Shown here: positions 10,372 to 18,340 of the stretch, piece after piece | Numbering within the stretch: position 1 is the first letter of the stretch | Layout: each line of letters opens with the position of its first letter | Origin: Streptomyces sp. ISL-100 | GTDB taxonomy: Bacteria > Actinomycetota > Actinomycetes > Streptomycetales > Streptomycetaceae | DNA: 64,000 nt | Direction of reading: 5' to 3' | Assembly: GCF_018614615.1 (NCBI RefSeq) | Contig: NZ_JAGGOK010000042.1 | Span: 55,890-119,889 of the forward strand | The notes under the pieces: model-generated | Database searches by the model: none | Seen by the model: the letters and a program-made list of their open reading frames with translations, nothing else | What the model was told of the DNA's origin: nothing | Program-made: the position numbers and the translations under genes

Positions 10372-10655
10372 GCGGCGTTGCCCCGCAGGGTGTTCTGGGC
10401 CTTCTCCGCCGCGATCTCGTAGACGCGCTCAAGCGCGTGCGGTGTGGAGTCGAATTCTTCGTCGGTGAGCGTGGAGTGCATGCGCTCGCGCATGATCCGG
10501 CGACTCTCTGCGACGCGGGCCCGCGTCTGCTCTGCGGTGAGCTGCTCGGCGGCCAGGGCTGCGACCAGTGCTCCTATCGTCGTCCCTCGCTCTTTGGCGA
10601 GTGCGGCGAGGTGGTCACGCGTGCCCTCGGGGACTTTGATGGTCGAATCAGCCAT
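10368..10655 (-). CDS. Antitoxin (ribbon-helix-helix type) of the PIN toxin pair
   Basis: This 95-aa protein begins MADSTIKVPEGTRDHLAALAKERG. That is a short beta strand followed by two helices, as in RHH DNA-binding antitoxins. A charged helical tail (TRARVAESRRIMRERMH) probably wraps the toxin. ATG 10655 is chosen because the residues further upstream look non-coding. The Shine-Dalgarno is weak. Two GGTGTACC boxes lie immediately upstream and are good candidates for its own operator. It overlaps the toxin start by 4 nt. Confidence 0.7.
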   Translation of the reverse strand: MADSTIKVPEGTRDHLAALAKERGTTIGALVAALAAEQLTAEQTRARVAESRRIMRERMHSTLTDEEFDSTPHALERVYEIAAEKAQNTLRGNAA

Positions 10656-10664
10656 ACCAGTCAC

Positions 10665-10694
10665 GGTACACCGCGGCTCTACTTCAGGTACACC
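10665..10694 (-). promoter_or_regulatory. Candidate antitoxin operator: two GGTGTACC boxes
   Basis: GGTACACC on the plus strand (GGTGTACC on the coding strand) occurs at 10665-10672 and again at 10687-10694. The spacing is 22 bp start to start, about two helical turns, just upstream of the antitoxin ATG. Each box is nearly palindromic (GGTRYACC). This layout suits cooperative RHH dimer binding and autorepression. Confidence 0.5.
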
Positions 10695-10699
10695 AAGCT

Positions 10700-11101
10700 T
10701 CATCGGCTTTCGCCTTTCGTGGCGAGGCGGAACCACACGTTCTTGCCGTTCGGGTAGTCCCGTACGCCCCACTCGTCGGCGCAGCTTTCGACGAGCGCCA
10801 GGCCTCGTCCCTGCTCGTCGTCCGCGTCGGCCGACTGCGGCTTTGGGCTACCCCCGCCGTGGTCCCATACGGAGACGCGGAAGTCTCCCGGCTCCCAGTC
10901 CATGCTCACGTAGGCGTCGGCCTCGCTGTACCGGTATGCGTTGGTGACCAGCTCCGAGGCGAGCAGCTCGACAGTGTCGACGATGCAGTCGAGACGGGCG
11001 GCCGCGAGCACGCTGCGGATGGTGGCCCTTACGACGCCGACCGCGCGGGGGTCGTGGGGGATGGACAGGCCGTACGACCACGGTTGTTCGGGCTTGAACA
11101 T
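10700..11101 (-). CDS. Anti-sigma-factor-like ATP-binding protein (HATPase_c_2, RsbW/SpoIIAB-like)
   Basis: This 133-aa GHKL-fold protein shows the N-box ELVTNAYRYS, the G1 motif WDHGGGSP and the G2 box GRGLALVES, as in Streptomyces anti-sigma or serine-kinase-like regulators. It is divergent from an XRE/DUF5753 gene that is followed by a DUF397 gene. This three-part cluster is widespread in Streptomyces (WhiJ/AbaA-type loci) and is linked to development and antibiotic control. GAGAGG lies before ATG 11101. The frame runs further upstream but overlaps the divergent promoter region. The antitoxin gene begins 44 nt downstream, so co-transcription is possible. Confidence 0.85.
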   Translation of the reverse strand: MFKPEQPWSYGLSIPHDPRAVGVVRATIRSVLAAARLDCIVDTVELLASELVTNAYRYSEADAYVSMDWEPGDFRVSVWDHGGGSPKPQSADADDEQGRGLALVESCADEWGVRDYPNGKNVWFRLATKGESR

Positions 11102-11164
11102 GTGGCAGCCTCTCAGTTGTGAGTGCACGCTGTGACTAAACCCATACCCAACGTAGCGGTATAA

Positions 11165-11180
11165 GTTGTGTATCCACAAC
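11165..11180. promoter_or_regulatory. Candidate operator in the divergent regulator promoter
   Basis: Perfect inverted repeat GTTGTG-tatc-CACAAC (6-bp arms, 4-nt spacer) in the 127-nt gap between the ATPase gene and the XRE gene. A further GTTGTG half site occurs around 11115. It may be bound by the XRE/DUF5753 protein. Confidence 0.45.
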
Positions 11181-11228
11181 CACCTTGCCTGGATAGGGTG
11201 TTGGTCAAGAGTGAATGAGGGAGGGCGT

Positions 11229-12113
11229 ATGGGACTGCGGGCCAACCCGACCTGTAGGCAACGCCGGTTCGGGGCCGAAGTTCGAAAGTTGCGCGAGGGT
11301 ATGGGCCTGACCGTTGCGCAGGGTGCCGCACGGATGGGGATGCAGGCGTCGCACATCAGCAACGTCGAGTCCGGCCGCACGGGTCTTTCGGCGGAGCGGG
11401 TGCGCGCCCTCGCAGGTGCGGCAAGTGGTGAATCCTCAACTCTCGTTGATGCACTCGTGGAACTGGGTCAGGATTCCGGCAAGGGCTGGTGGAGCAAGTA
11501 CCGCCACGACTTGCGTCCCTCGCTGATGGATCTCGCCGAGCTGGAAGAGCGGGCGACCCGCATCGTCAGTTACGAGCCGGCGTTTGTGCCCGGCCTGCTC
11601 CAGACGCCGGAGTATGCGACGACCATGTATCGAGGCGGGTACACAAGCGCCTCACGTGAGGAGCAGGACCTCGAAGTCGAGTTCCGCGTGCGACGGCAGC
11701 AGGTGCTCGGCGGGGAGCGTCCGCCGACGTTCCACGCCGTCATTCACGAGGCGGCGCTGCACGCCACCTTGGGTGACCGGCAGGTCATGCGGGGGCAGTT
11801 GCTGCGGCTGATTGAGGCGTCCCGGCTCCCGAACGTCACGATCCAAGTCCTGCCGTTCGACGGCCCCGTACCGTTCGGTACATCCTTCACGCTGCTTGAG
11901 CCAACTGTGCCGGAGCTCAGCACGGTCGTCGTTGCCCACATCGAACGCTCCCTGTATCTGGGAGATGATGATGCGCTTGCCCGATACAACGACTGGTTCG
12001 CTAGGCTGCGGGACGTAGCCCTGCCCCCAGTTGACGCCGCGGCCCAGCCGGAGGCGCGTGCGGTGAAGGACTCCCTGGGGCTTGTGCAGCGGCTTCTGTA
12101 CCCCCTGCTCTAG
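11229..12113 (+). CDS. XRE-family regulator with DUF5753 domain (WhiJ-like)
   Basis: This 294-aa DNA-binding protein has an N-terminal helix-turn-helix (residues about 12-65, including QASHISNVESGRTGLS). The long C-terminal DUF5753 domain opens with YEPAFVPGLLQTPEYA and contains PFGTSFTLLE. Proteins of this architecture form regulatory modules with DUF397 partners; WhiJ of S. coelicolor is the best known. GAGGGAGGG precedes ATG 11229. The DUF397 gene starts 14 nt after the stop, and the anti-sigma-like ATPase gene is divergent. Confidence 0.9.
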   Translation: MGLRANPTCRQRRFGAEVRKLREGMGLTVAQGAARMGMQASHISNVESGRTGLSAERVRALAGAASGESSTLVDALVELGQDSGKGWWSKYRHDLRPSLMDLAELEERATRIVSYEPAFVPGLLQTPEYATTMYRGGYTSASREEQDLEVEFRVRRQQVLGGERPPTFHAVIHEAALHATLGDRQVMRGQLLRLIEASRLPNVTIQVLPFDGPVPFGTSFTLLEPTVPELSTVVVAHIERSLYLGDDDALARYNDWFARLRDVALPPVDAAAQPEARAVKDSLGLVQRLLYPLL

Positions 12114-12127
12114 GAAGGCCTGCCCGC

Positions 12128-12343
12128 ATGTCCCCACTCACTTGGCAGAAATCCAGCTTCAGCGAGGCGGGCGCCGACACCTGCATAGAGGTCGCCGCCG
12201 CACCCCCCACCCACACCCCCCACCTCCGCGAGAGCGATGACCCCGGCATCGTGCTGACCACCACCCCCGCCGCCCTTCGCGCCCTGCTGCGCGGCATCAA
12301 GGCCGGGTCGGGGCTGGCGGAAGGAGTGGGCGTACGCCGTTAG
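12128..12343 (+). CDS. DUF397 protein (BldB-family partner)
   Basis: This 71-aa protein has the DUF397 core: LTWQKSSFSEAGADTCIEVA, then a strand DPGIVLTTTPAALRALL. BldB, needed for aerial growth in Streptomyces, belongs to this family. Such small proteins normally act with the neighbouring XRE/DUF5753 regulator. The gene is 14 nt downstream of that regulator with a GAAGG ribosome-binding site, so it is co-transcribed. The end is Gly-rich and slightly shorter than some relatives. Confidence 0.88.
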   Translation: MSPLTWQKSSFSEAGADTCIEVAAAPPTHTPHLRESDDPGIVLTTTPAALRALLRGIKAGSGLAEGVGVRR

Positions 12344-12450
12344 TGATGCTTTCCGGTGCGCGAACGGGCCCGTCGGCGTGCGGTACGTACCTCTCTGGGG
12401 TGATATGGGTGCTACGTGAGACCTGACGACGGACCCCAGGAGGGACCCCC

Positions 12451-14082
12451 ATGCGCGGAGCCACGCACGCCAAGTGGACGACATGTGCCGTGGCCGTGGT
12501 CCTGGCCGTCGCCCTCGGGGCGACAGCCTGTGGCGGTGGCGGTGGTGGCGGGGCGTCGGACGTGGTCAGTTCGTCCTGGGGCGATCCGCCGAACCCGCTG
12601 GAGCCCTCGAACACCAACGAGGTGCAGGGCGGCAAGGTCCTCGACATGCTCTTCCGTGGCCTCAAGCGGTACGACCCGAAGACCGGCGAAGCCGAGGACA
12701 TGCTCGCCGAGAAGATCGACACCACTGACTCGCAGAACTTCACCGTCACCATCAAGGACGGCTGGACCTTCAGCAACGGCGAAAAGGTCACCGCCAAGTC
12801 CTTCGTCGACGCCTGGAACTACGGCGCGCACCTCAAGAACAACCAGCGCAACGCCTACTTCTTCGGCTACATCGAGGGCTACGACAAGGTCCACCCCGAG
12901 AAGGGCAAGGCCACCGCCGAAACCCTCTCCGGCTTGAGGGTGAAGGACGACAGGACCTTCACCGTCAAGCTGACCCAGAAGTTCTCCACCTGGCCCAAGA
13001 CCCTCGGTTACGCCGCCTTCGCCCCGCTCCCCAGGGCCTTCTTCGACGACCACGACGCCTGGCTCGCCAAGCCCGTCGGCAACGGGCCGTACACCGTCGA
13101 GTCGTACGTCAAGGGCTCACAGATGAGCATGCGCAAGTGGGAGCAGTACCCCGGGCCCGACAAGGCTCAGAACGGCGGCGTGGACCTCAAGGTCTACACC
13201 GACAACAACACCGCCTACACCGACCTCACCGCCGGCAACCTCGACCTCGTCGACGACGTACCGGCCTCCCAGCTCAAGAACGTCCGGGCCGACCTCGGCG
13301 ACCGGTACATCAACACCCCGGCCGGCATCATCCAGACCCTCGCCTTCCCCCACTACGACGAGCGGTGGAAGGCCGACGGTCTGGAGAAGGTCCGCAAGGG
13401 GCTGTCCATGGCGATCAACCGGCAGCAGATCACCGACACGATCTTCCAGAAGACCCGCATCCCCGCCAAGGACTGGACCTCTCCGGTCCTCAAGGCGGAG
13501 GGCGGCTTCGACGACACGCTGTGCGGCGAGGCCTGCGAATTCAACGCGGCCGAGGCGAAGAAGCTGGTCGCGGCGGGCGGCGGCATCCCAGGCGGCACGC
13601 TGAAGATCACGTACAACGCGGACACCGGCTCCCACAAGGAGTGGGTCGACGCCGTCTGCAACAGCATCAACAACGCGCTGGGCAAGGACAAGGCTTGCAC
13701 GGGCAACCCGGTCGGTACTTTCGCCGACTACCGCAACCAGATCACCGGCCGGAAGATGACCGGGCCCTTCCGGGCCGGCTGGCAGATGGACTACCCGCTG
13801 ACCCAGAACTTCCTCCAGCCGCTCTACTACACGAACGCCTCGTCCAACGACGGCAAGTGGTCCAGCAAGGAGTTCGACAGGCTCACCGACGAGGCCAACG
13901 CCGAGAGTGACGTGGCAAAGGCGCTCGCGAAGTTCCGGGACGCGGAGAAGGTCGTACGCGACGAGATGGCCGCCATCCCGCTCTGGTACCAGAACGGCAG
14001 CGCCGGTTACTCCGAGAGGATCTCCAACGTGGCCCTGAACCCCTTCAGCGTTCCCGTCTACAACGAGATCACGGTCAACTGA
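12451..14082 (+). CDS. Oligopeptide ABC transporter substrate-binding lipoprotein (operon 2)
   Basis: This 543-aa family-5 peptide-binding lipoprotein heads operon 2. The signal peptide MRGATHAKW...GATAC has its lipid Cys at residue 27, followed by a run of seven glycines. The body keeps the family features VGNGPYTVESY and WQMDYPLTQNF. AGGAGGG precedes the ATG. The N-terminus and ribosome-binding site resemble those at 3242, supporting duplication. The mature sequences have diverged enough (extra Cys residues, GEACEF) that peptide specificity may differ. Unlike operon 1, no hairpin separates it from the permease gene 55 nt downstream. Confidence 0.93.
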   Translation: MRGATHAKWTTCAVAVVLAVALGATACGGGGGGGASDVVSSSWGDPPNPLEPSNTNEVQGGKVLDMLFRGLKRYDPKTGEAEDMLAEKIDTTDSQNFTVTIKDGWTFSNGEKVTAKSFVDAWNYGAHLKNNQRNAYFFGYIEGYDKVHPEKGKATAETLSGLRVKDDRTFTVKLTQKFSTWPKTLGYAAFAPLPRAFFDDHDAWLAKPVGNGPYTVESYVKGSQMSMRKWEQYPGPDKAQNGGVDLKVYTDNNTAYTDLTAGNLDLVDDVPASQLKNVRADLGDRYINTPAGIIQTLAFPHYDERWKADGLEKVRKGLSMAINRQQITDTIFQKTRIPAKDWTSPVLKAEGGFDDTLCGEACEFNAAEAKKLVAAGGGIPGGTLKITYNADTGSHKEWVDAVCNSINNALGKDKACTGNPVGTFADYRNQITGRKMTGPFRAGWQMDYPLTQNFLQPLYYTNASSNDGKWSSKEFDRLTDEANAESDVAKALAKFRDAEKVVRDEMAAIPLWYQNGSAGYSERISNVALNPFSVPVYNEITVN

Positions 14083-14137
14083 CTCCGACGCCGACCGGGC
14101 CGGCCACGCTGAGGCGCCGCCATACGAGGAGCCCTCC

Positions 14138-15061
14138 ATGGGACGTTATGTGATCCGGCGTCTGCTGCAGATGATCCCGGTCTTCTTCGGCGCCACACTG
14201 CTGATCTTCCTGATGGTGAATGTGATGGGCGATCCCATCGCGGGACTCTGCGGCGACCGGCAGTGCGAGCCCGCGACCGCCGCCCGGCTGCGCGCGGAGT
14301 TCGGCCTCGACAAGCCCGTGTGGCAGCAATACCTCACGTACATGGGCAACGTCTTCACCGGAGACTTCGGCACCGCCTTCAACGGCCAGAAGGTCACCGA
14401 GCTCATGGGCACCGCCTTCCCCGTCACCATCCGGCTGACAGTCGTCGCCATCGTCTTCGAGATCGTCATCGGCATCAGCCTGGGCGTGCTCACGGGCCTG
14501 CGCCGCGGGCGCCCCGTCGACACCGGAGCCCTGCTCGTCACGCTCGTGGTCATCTCGATCCCGACCTTCGTCACCGGTCTGCTGCTCCAGCTGCTGCTCG
14601 GCGTGAAGTGGGGGGTCATCAGGCCGGCCGTCTCGCCCGACGCCAAGCTCGACGAGCTGCTGATCCCCGGCCTGGTCCTGGCCTCGGTCTCGCTGGCGTA
14701 CGTCACCCGCCTCACCCGGACCTCCGTCGCCGAGAACTCCCGCGCCGACTACGTCCGTACGGCCGTCGCCAAGGGCCTGCCCAGACGGCGTGTCATCTCC
14801 CGCCACCTGCTGCGCAATTCACTCATCCCTGTCGTCACCTTCATCGGTACGGACGTGGGCGCGCTGATGGGCGGCGCGATCGTCACCGAGCGGATCTTCA
14901 ACATCCACGGCGTCGGTTTCCAGCTGTACCAGGGCATCGTCCGGCAGAGCTCCCAGACCGTCGTCGGCTTCGTGACCGTCCTGGTGCTGGTCTTCCTGCT
15001 GGCGAACCTGATCGTCGACCTCTTGTACGCCGTACTCGACCCGAGGATCCGCTATGCCTGA
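14138..15061 (+). CDS. Oligopeptide ABC transporter permease, OppB type (operon 2)
   Basis: This 307-aa multi-pass permease starts MGRYVIRRLLQMIPVF, as in the operon 1 paralogue. A periplasmic loop holds a Cys pair (GLCGDRQCEP) that is absent from operon 1. The EAA loop AKGLPRRRVISRHLLRNSLIPV is near residues 212-235. The gene overlaps the OppC gene by 8 nt (ATGCCTGA). GAGGAG precedes the start. Confidence 0.94.
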   Translation: MGRYVIRRLLQMIPVFFGATLLIFLMVNVMGDPIAGLCGDRQCEPATAARLRAEFGLDKPVWQQYLTYMGNVFTGDFGTAFNGQKVTELMGTAFPVTIRLTVVAIVFEIVIGISLGVLTGLRRGRPVDTGALLVTLVVISIPTFVTGLLLQLLLGVKWGVIRPAVSPDAKLDELLIPGLVLASVSLAYVTRLTRTSVAENSRADYVRTAVAKGLPRRRVISRHLLRNSLIPVVTFIGTDVGALMGGAIVTERIFNIHGVGFQLYQGIVRQSSQTVVGFVTVLVLVFLLANLIVDLLYAVLDPRIRYA

Positions 15062-16070
15062 GCCGAAATACGACGACGGGGGAGCCCCCGCGGCGACCGG
15101 CGCCGGCGGCGGCGCGGGCCTCGCCACGGGCAGGATGGACAACGGCGAGACGCCGGGGAGGACCCCGGGGGGCCCACAGGGCACGGGCCCCGCCTCGCTG
15201 GATCCATCAGCCGCCTCCGGCGGACGGGCGCGCAGCCTGTGGTCCGACGCCTGGCACGACCTGCGCCGCAACCCGGTCTTCATCGTCTCCGGGGTCGTCA
15301 TCGCCTTCCTCGTCGTGATCTCGCTCTGGCCGTCGCTCATCGCGAGCGGCAACCCGCTCCAGTGCGACCTGGGCAAGGCCCAGGAGGGCTCCCAGCCCGG
15401 CCACCCCTTCGGCTTCGACCGGCAGGGCTGCGACGTCTACACACGGACCGTCTACGGCGCCAGGACCTCGGTGACGGTCGGCGTCTGCTCCACCCTCGGG
15501 GTGGCTCTGCTCGGTAGTGTCCTCGGGGGGCTCGCCGGCTTCTTCGGCGGCGCGTGGGACGCGCTGCTTTCCCGTATCACCGATGTCTTCTTCGGCATCC
15601 CGGTCGTCCTCGGCGGCCTCGTTTTCCTCTCCGTCATCACTAGCACCACCGTCTGGCCGGTGATCGGCTTCATCGTGCTGCTCGGGTGGCCGCAGATCGC
15701 CCGTATCGCGCGCGGGTCTGTCATCACCGCCAAACAGAACGACTACGTGCAGGCGGCGCGGGCGCTCGGCGCGAGCAACTCGCGGATGCTGCTGCGGCAC
15801 GTCACGCCCAACGCCATCGCCCCGGTCATCGTCGTGGCGACCATCGCCCTCGGTACGTACATCTCGCTGGAAGCGACCCTCTCGTACCTCGGCGTCGGCC
15901 TGAAGCCGCCCGCCGTGTCCTGGGGCATCGACATCTCCGCCGCCTCGCAGTACGTCCGCAACGCCCCGCACATGCTGCTCTGGCCGGCGGGGGCGCTCGC
16001 GATCACGGTGCTGGCGTTCATCATGCTCGGCGACGCGGTGCGCGACGCCCTCGACCCCAAGCTGCGCTGA
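15054..16070 (+). CDS. Oligopeptide ABC transporter permease, OppC type (operon 2)
   Basis: This 338-aa permease has a long Gly/Pro-rich cytoplasmic N-terminus of about 60 residues, then RSLWSDAWHDLRRNPVFIVS as in the operon 1 subunit. The membrane domain has the EAA loop ALGASNSRMLLRHVTPNA and SLEATLSYLGVGL. The external loop contains a Cys pair (LQCDLG and RQGCDV). It is the partner of the 14138 permease. Confidence 0.94.
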   Translation: MPEPKYDDGGAPAATGAGGGAGLATGRMDNGETPGRTPGGPQGTGPASLDPSAASGGRARSLWSDAWHDLRRNPVFIVSGVVIAFLVVISLWPSLIASGNPLQCDLGKAQEGSQPGHPFGFDRQGCDVYTRTVYGARTSVTVGVCSTLGVALLGSVLGGLAGFFGGAWDALLSRITDVFFGIPVVLGGLVFLSVITSTTVWPVIGFIVLLGWPQIARIARGSVITAKQNDYVQAARALGASNSRMLLRHVTPNAIAPVIVVATIALGTYISLEATLSYLGVGLKPPAVSWGIDISAASQYVRNAPHMLLWPAGALAITVLAFIMLGDAVRDALDPKLR

Positions 16071-16081
16071 GGAGCCACGCG

Positions 16082-17065
16082 ATGCCTGCCATGTTGCTCG
16101 AAGTGCGCGACCTGTACGTCGAATTCCGTACGCGCGACGGGGTCGCCAAGGCCGTGAACGGCGTCAACTACTCCGTCGCGGAGGGCGAGACGCTCGCCGT
16201 GCTCGGCGAGTCCGGCTCCGGGAAGTCTGTCACCGCGCAGGCGGTCATGGGCATCCTCGACATGCCGCCGGGGAAGGTCGCGGGCGGCGAGATCATCTTC
16301 CAGGGCCGCGATCTGCTGAAGCTCAAGGAGGACGAGCGGCGGAAGGTCAGGGGCCGGGAGATGGCCATGATCTTCCAGGACGCGCTGTCGTCGCTGAACC
16401 CCGTGCTCACGGTGGGGGAACAGCTGGGCGAGATGTTCGTCGTACACCGGGGGATGTCCAGGAAGGACGCGAAGGCGAAGGCCGTCGAGCTGATGGACCG
16501 GGTACGCATTCCGGCGGCCAGGGAGCGGGTCGGGCAGTACCCGCACCAGTTCTCCGGCGGCATGCGCCAGCGCATCATGATCGCGATGGCGCTGGCCCTG
16601 GAACCCTCGCTGATCATCGCGGACGAACCGACAACCGCGCTGGACGTGACCGTACAGGCACAGGTCATGGACCTGCTCGCGGAGTTGCGGCGCGAGCTCA
16701 ACATGGGGCTCATCCTCATCACCCACGATCTGGGTGTGGTGGCCGACGTCGCGGACAAGATCGCGGTGATGTACGCGGGGCGGATCGTGGAGGAGGCGCC
16801 GGTCCACGACATCTACAAGGCGCCGGCCCACCCGTACACCAAGGGGCTGCTCGAATCGATCCCGCGCCTGGACCAGAAGGGCCAGGAGCTGTACGCGATC
16901 AAGGGCCTGCCGCCGAACCTCACGCACATCCCGCCCGGCTGCGCCTTCCACCCGCGCTGCCCGCTGGCCCGTGACGTGTGCCGCACGGACGTTCCGCCGC
17001 TGTACGAGGTGTCGGAGGACCGCGGGAGCGCGTGCCACTTCTGGCAGGAGGCGCTCAATGGCTGA
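16082..17065 (+). CDS. Oligopeptide ABC transporter ATPase, OppD type (operon 2)
   Basis: This 327-aa ATPase has Walker A GESGSGKS at residues 42-49, signature FSGGMRQR, Walker B LIIADEP and the C-terminal Cys cluster PGCAFHPRCP...DVCR. It starts at ATG 16082 behind GAGGAGCC. The same frame is open for 130 codons upstream, inside the permease gene, but that part is a shadow. It is nearly collinear with the 6875 product, lacking only its N-terminal tail. It overlaps the OppF gene by 8 nt (ATGGCTGA). Confidence 0.94.
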   Translation: MPAMLLEVRDLYVEFRTRDGVAKAVNGVNYSVAEGETLAVLGESGSGKSVTAQAVMGILDMPPGKVAGGEIIFQGRDLLKLKEDERRKVRGREMAMIFQDALSSLNPVLTVGEQLGEMFVVHRGMSRKDAKAKAVELMDRVRIPAARERVGQYPHQFSGGMRQRIMIAMALALEPSLIIADEPTTALDVTVQAQVMDLLAELRRELNMGLILITHDLGVVADVADKIAVMYAGRIVEEAPVHDIYKAPAHPYTKGLLESIPRLDQKGQELYAIKGLPPNLTHIPPGCAFHPRCPLARDVCRTDVPPLYEVSEDRGSACHFWQEALNG

Positions 17066-18104
17066 GCCGATTCTGGAGGTCCGCGGGCTGCACAAGCACT
17101 ATCCGCTCACCCAGGGCGTGGTCTTCAGGAAGCAGGTCGGCGCGGTGAAGGCGGTCGACGGTGTCGACCTCGACCTGGTGGCGGGCGAGACGCTCGGCAT
17201 CGTGGGGGAGTCCGGCTGCGGCAAGTCGACGCTCGCCAGGCTGCTGGTCCATCTGGAGCGGCCGACGGCAGGGGTGATTCTTTACAAGGGCGAGGACATC
17301 ACCAAGCTTTCGGGGCGGGCGCTGAAGGCGGTGCGGCGGAACATCCAGATGGTCTTCCAGGATCCGTACACGTCCTTGAATCCCCGAATGACGGTGGGCG
17401 ACATTGTCGGTGAGCCGTACGAGATCCATCCCGAGGTGGCGCCGAAGGGCGACCGGCGGCGGAAGGTCCAGGATCTGCTGGACGTGGTCGGGCTCAACCC
17501 GGAGTACATCAACCGCTATCCGCACCAGTTCTCCGGTGGGCAGCGGCAGCGCATCGGCATCGCGCGGGGGCTCGCGCTCCATCCGGAGATCATCGTGGCG
17601 GACGAGCCGGTGTCGGCGCTGGATGTGTCGGTGCAGGCACAGGTCATCAACCTGCTGGACAAGCTTCAGAACGAGTTCAGCCTGAGCTATGTCTTCATCG
17701 CCCACGATCTGTCGATCGTGCGGCACATCTCGGACCGGGTGGGGGTCATGTACCTGGGGCGGATCGTGGAGATCGGCAAGGACGCCGAGATCTACGACCA
17801 CCCGACGCACCCGTACACGCAGGCGCTGCTCTCCGCCGTGCCGGTGCCGGACCCGACGGCGCGGGAGCACCGCGAGCGGATCCTGCTGTCGGGGGACGTC
17901 CCGTCGCCCGCGAACATCCCCTCCGGCTGCCGGTTCCGCACGCGGTGCTGGAAGGCGGAGGAGCGGTGCGCGATGGAGGTGCCGTTGCTGGGGGTGCCGG
18001 CGGTTTTCCGGGGCGTGGACTCCTGGGCGGCCCATGACTCGGCGTGCCACTTCGCGGGGGAAAAGAGGGTGGTCCCGGCGAAGGGGGGAGGGGAGGGGTG
18101 GTAG
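17058..18104 (+). CDS. Oligopeptide ABC transporter ATPase, OppF type (operon 2)
   Basis: This 348-aa ATPase has Walker A GESGCGKS at residues 50-57, FSGGQRQR, Walker B IIVADEP and SGCRFRTRCW near the C-terminus. ATG 17058 sits inside the end of the OppD gene. The C-terminus ends in a Gly/Lys-rich tail (AKGGGEGW) not seen in the operon 1 copy. It closes operon 2 and faces operon 3 across a long palindromic repeat. Confidence 0.94.
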   Translation: MAEPILEVRGLHKHYPLTQGVVFRKQVGAVKAVDGVDLDLVAGETLGIVGESGCGKSTLARLLVHLERPTAGVILYKGEDITKLSGRALKAVRRNIQMVFQDPYTSLNPRMTVGDIVGEPYEIHPEVAPKGDRRRKVQDLLDVVGLNPEYINRYPHQFSGGQRQRIGIARGLALHPEIIVADEPVSALDVSVQAQVINLLDKLQNEFSLSYVFIAHDLSIVRHISDRVGVMYLGRIVEIGKDAEIYDHPTHPYTQALLSAVPVPDPTAREHRERILLSGDVPSPANIPSGCRFRTRCWKAEERCAMEVPLLGVPAVFRGVDSWAAHDSACHFAGEKRVVPAKGGGEGW

Positions 18105-18138
18105 GGGGCGCGGTGCCAGTGCGGTGCGCCTGCGGCGG

Positions 18139-18317
18139 GCTTTCCCCTACCCGCCCCTTCCCGAACTGGGGCAAGCCCCAGCCCCCAGACCACGCAGACG
18201 CCCTCCGGGCGTGTCCTCAAACGCCGGACGGGCTGGATTCGGCCGCACTATCCAGCCCCTCCGGCGTTTGAGGAGCCGCGTGAGGGGCGCAGCGGGAAGG
18301 GGCGGGGTGGGGAAAGG
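18139..18317. repeat. Nested inverted repeat / bidirectional terminator between convergent operons 2 and 3
   Basis: Inner stem: 24 nt at 18214-18237 (TCCTCAAACGCCGGACGGGC then TGGA) pairs with 18251-18274 with one mismatch and a 13-nt loop. Outer arms TTTCCCCTACCCGCCCCTTC at 18141-18160 match 18293-18317 in inverse orientation. Parts of the same unit recur near 24976-25033, 38858-38940 and 52541-52587, so this is a dispersed 3'-end repeat, probably ending transcription from both sides. Confidence 0.8.
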
Positions 18318-18340
18318 CCCCGCGCAGCGGCCCCCCGGCC

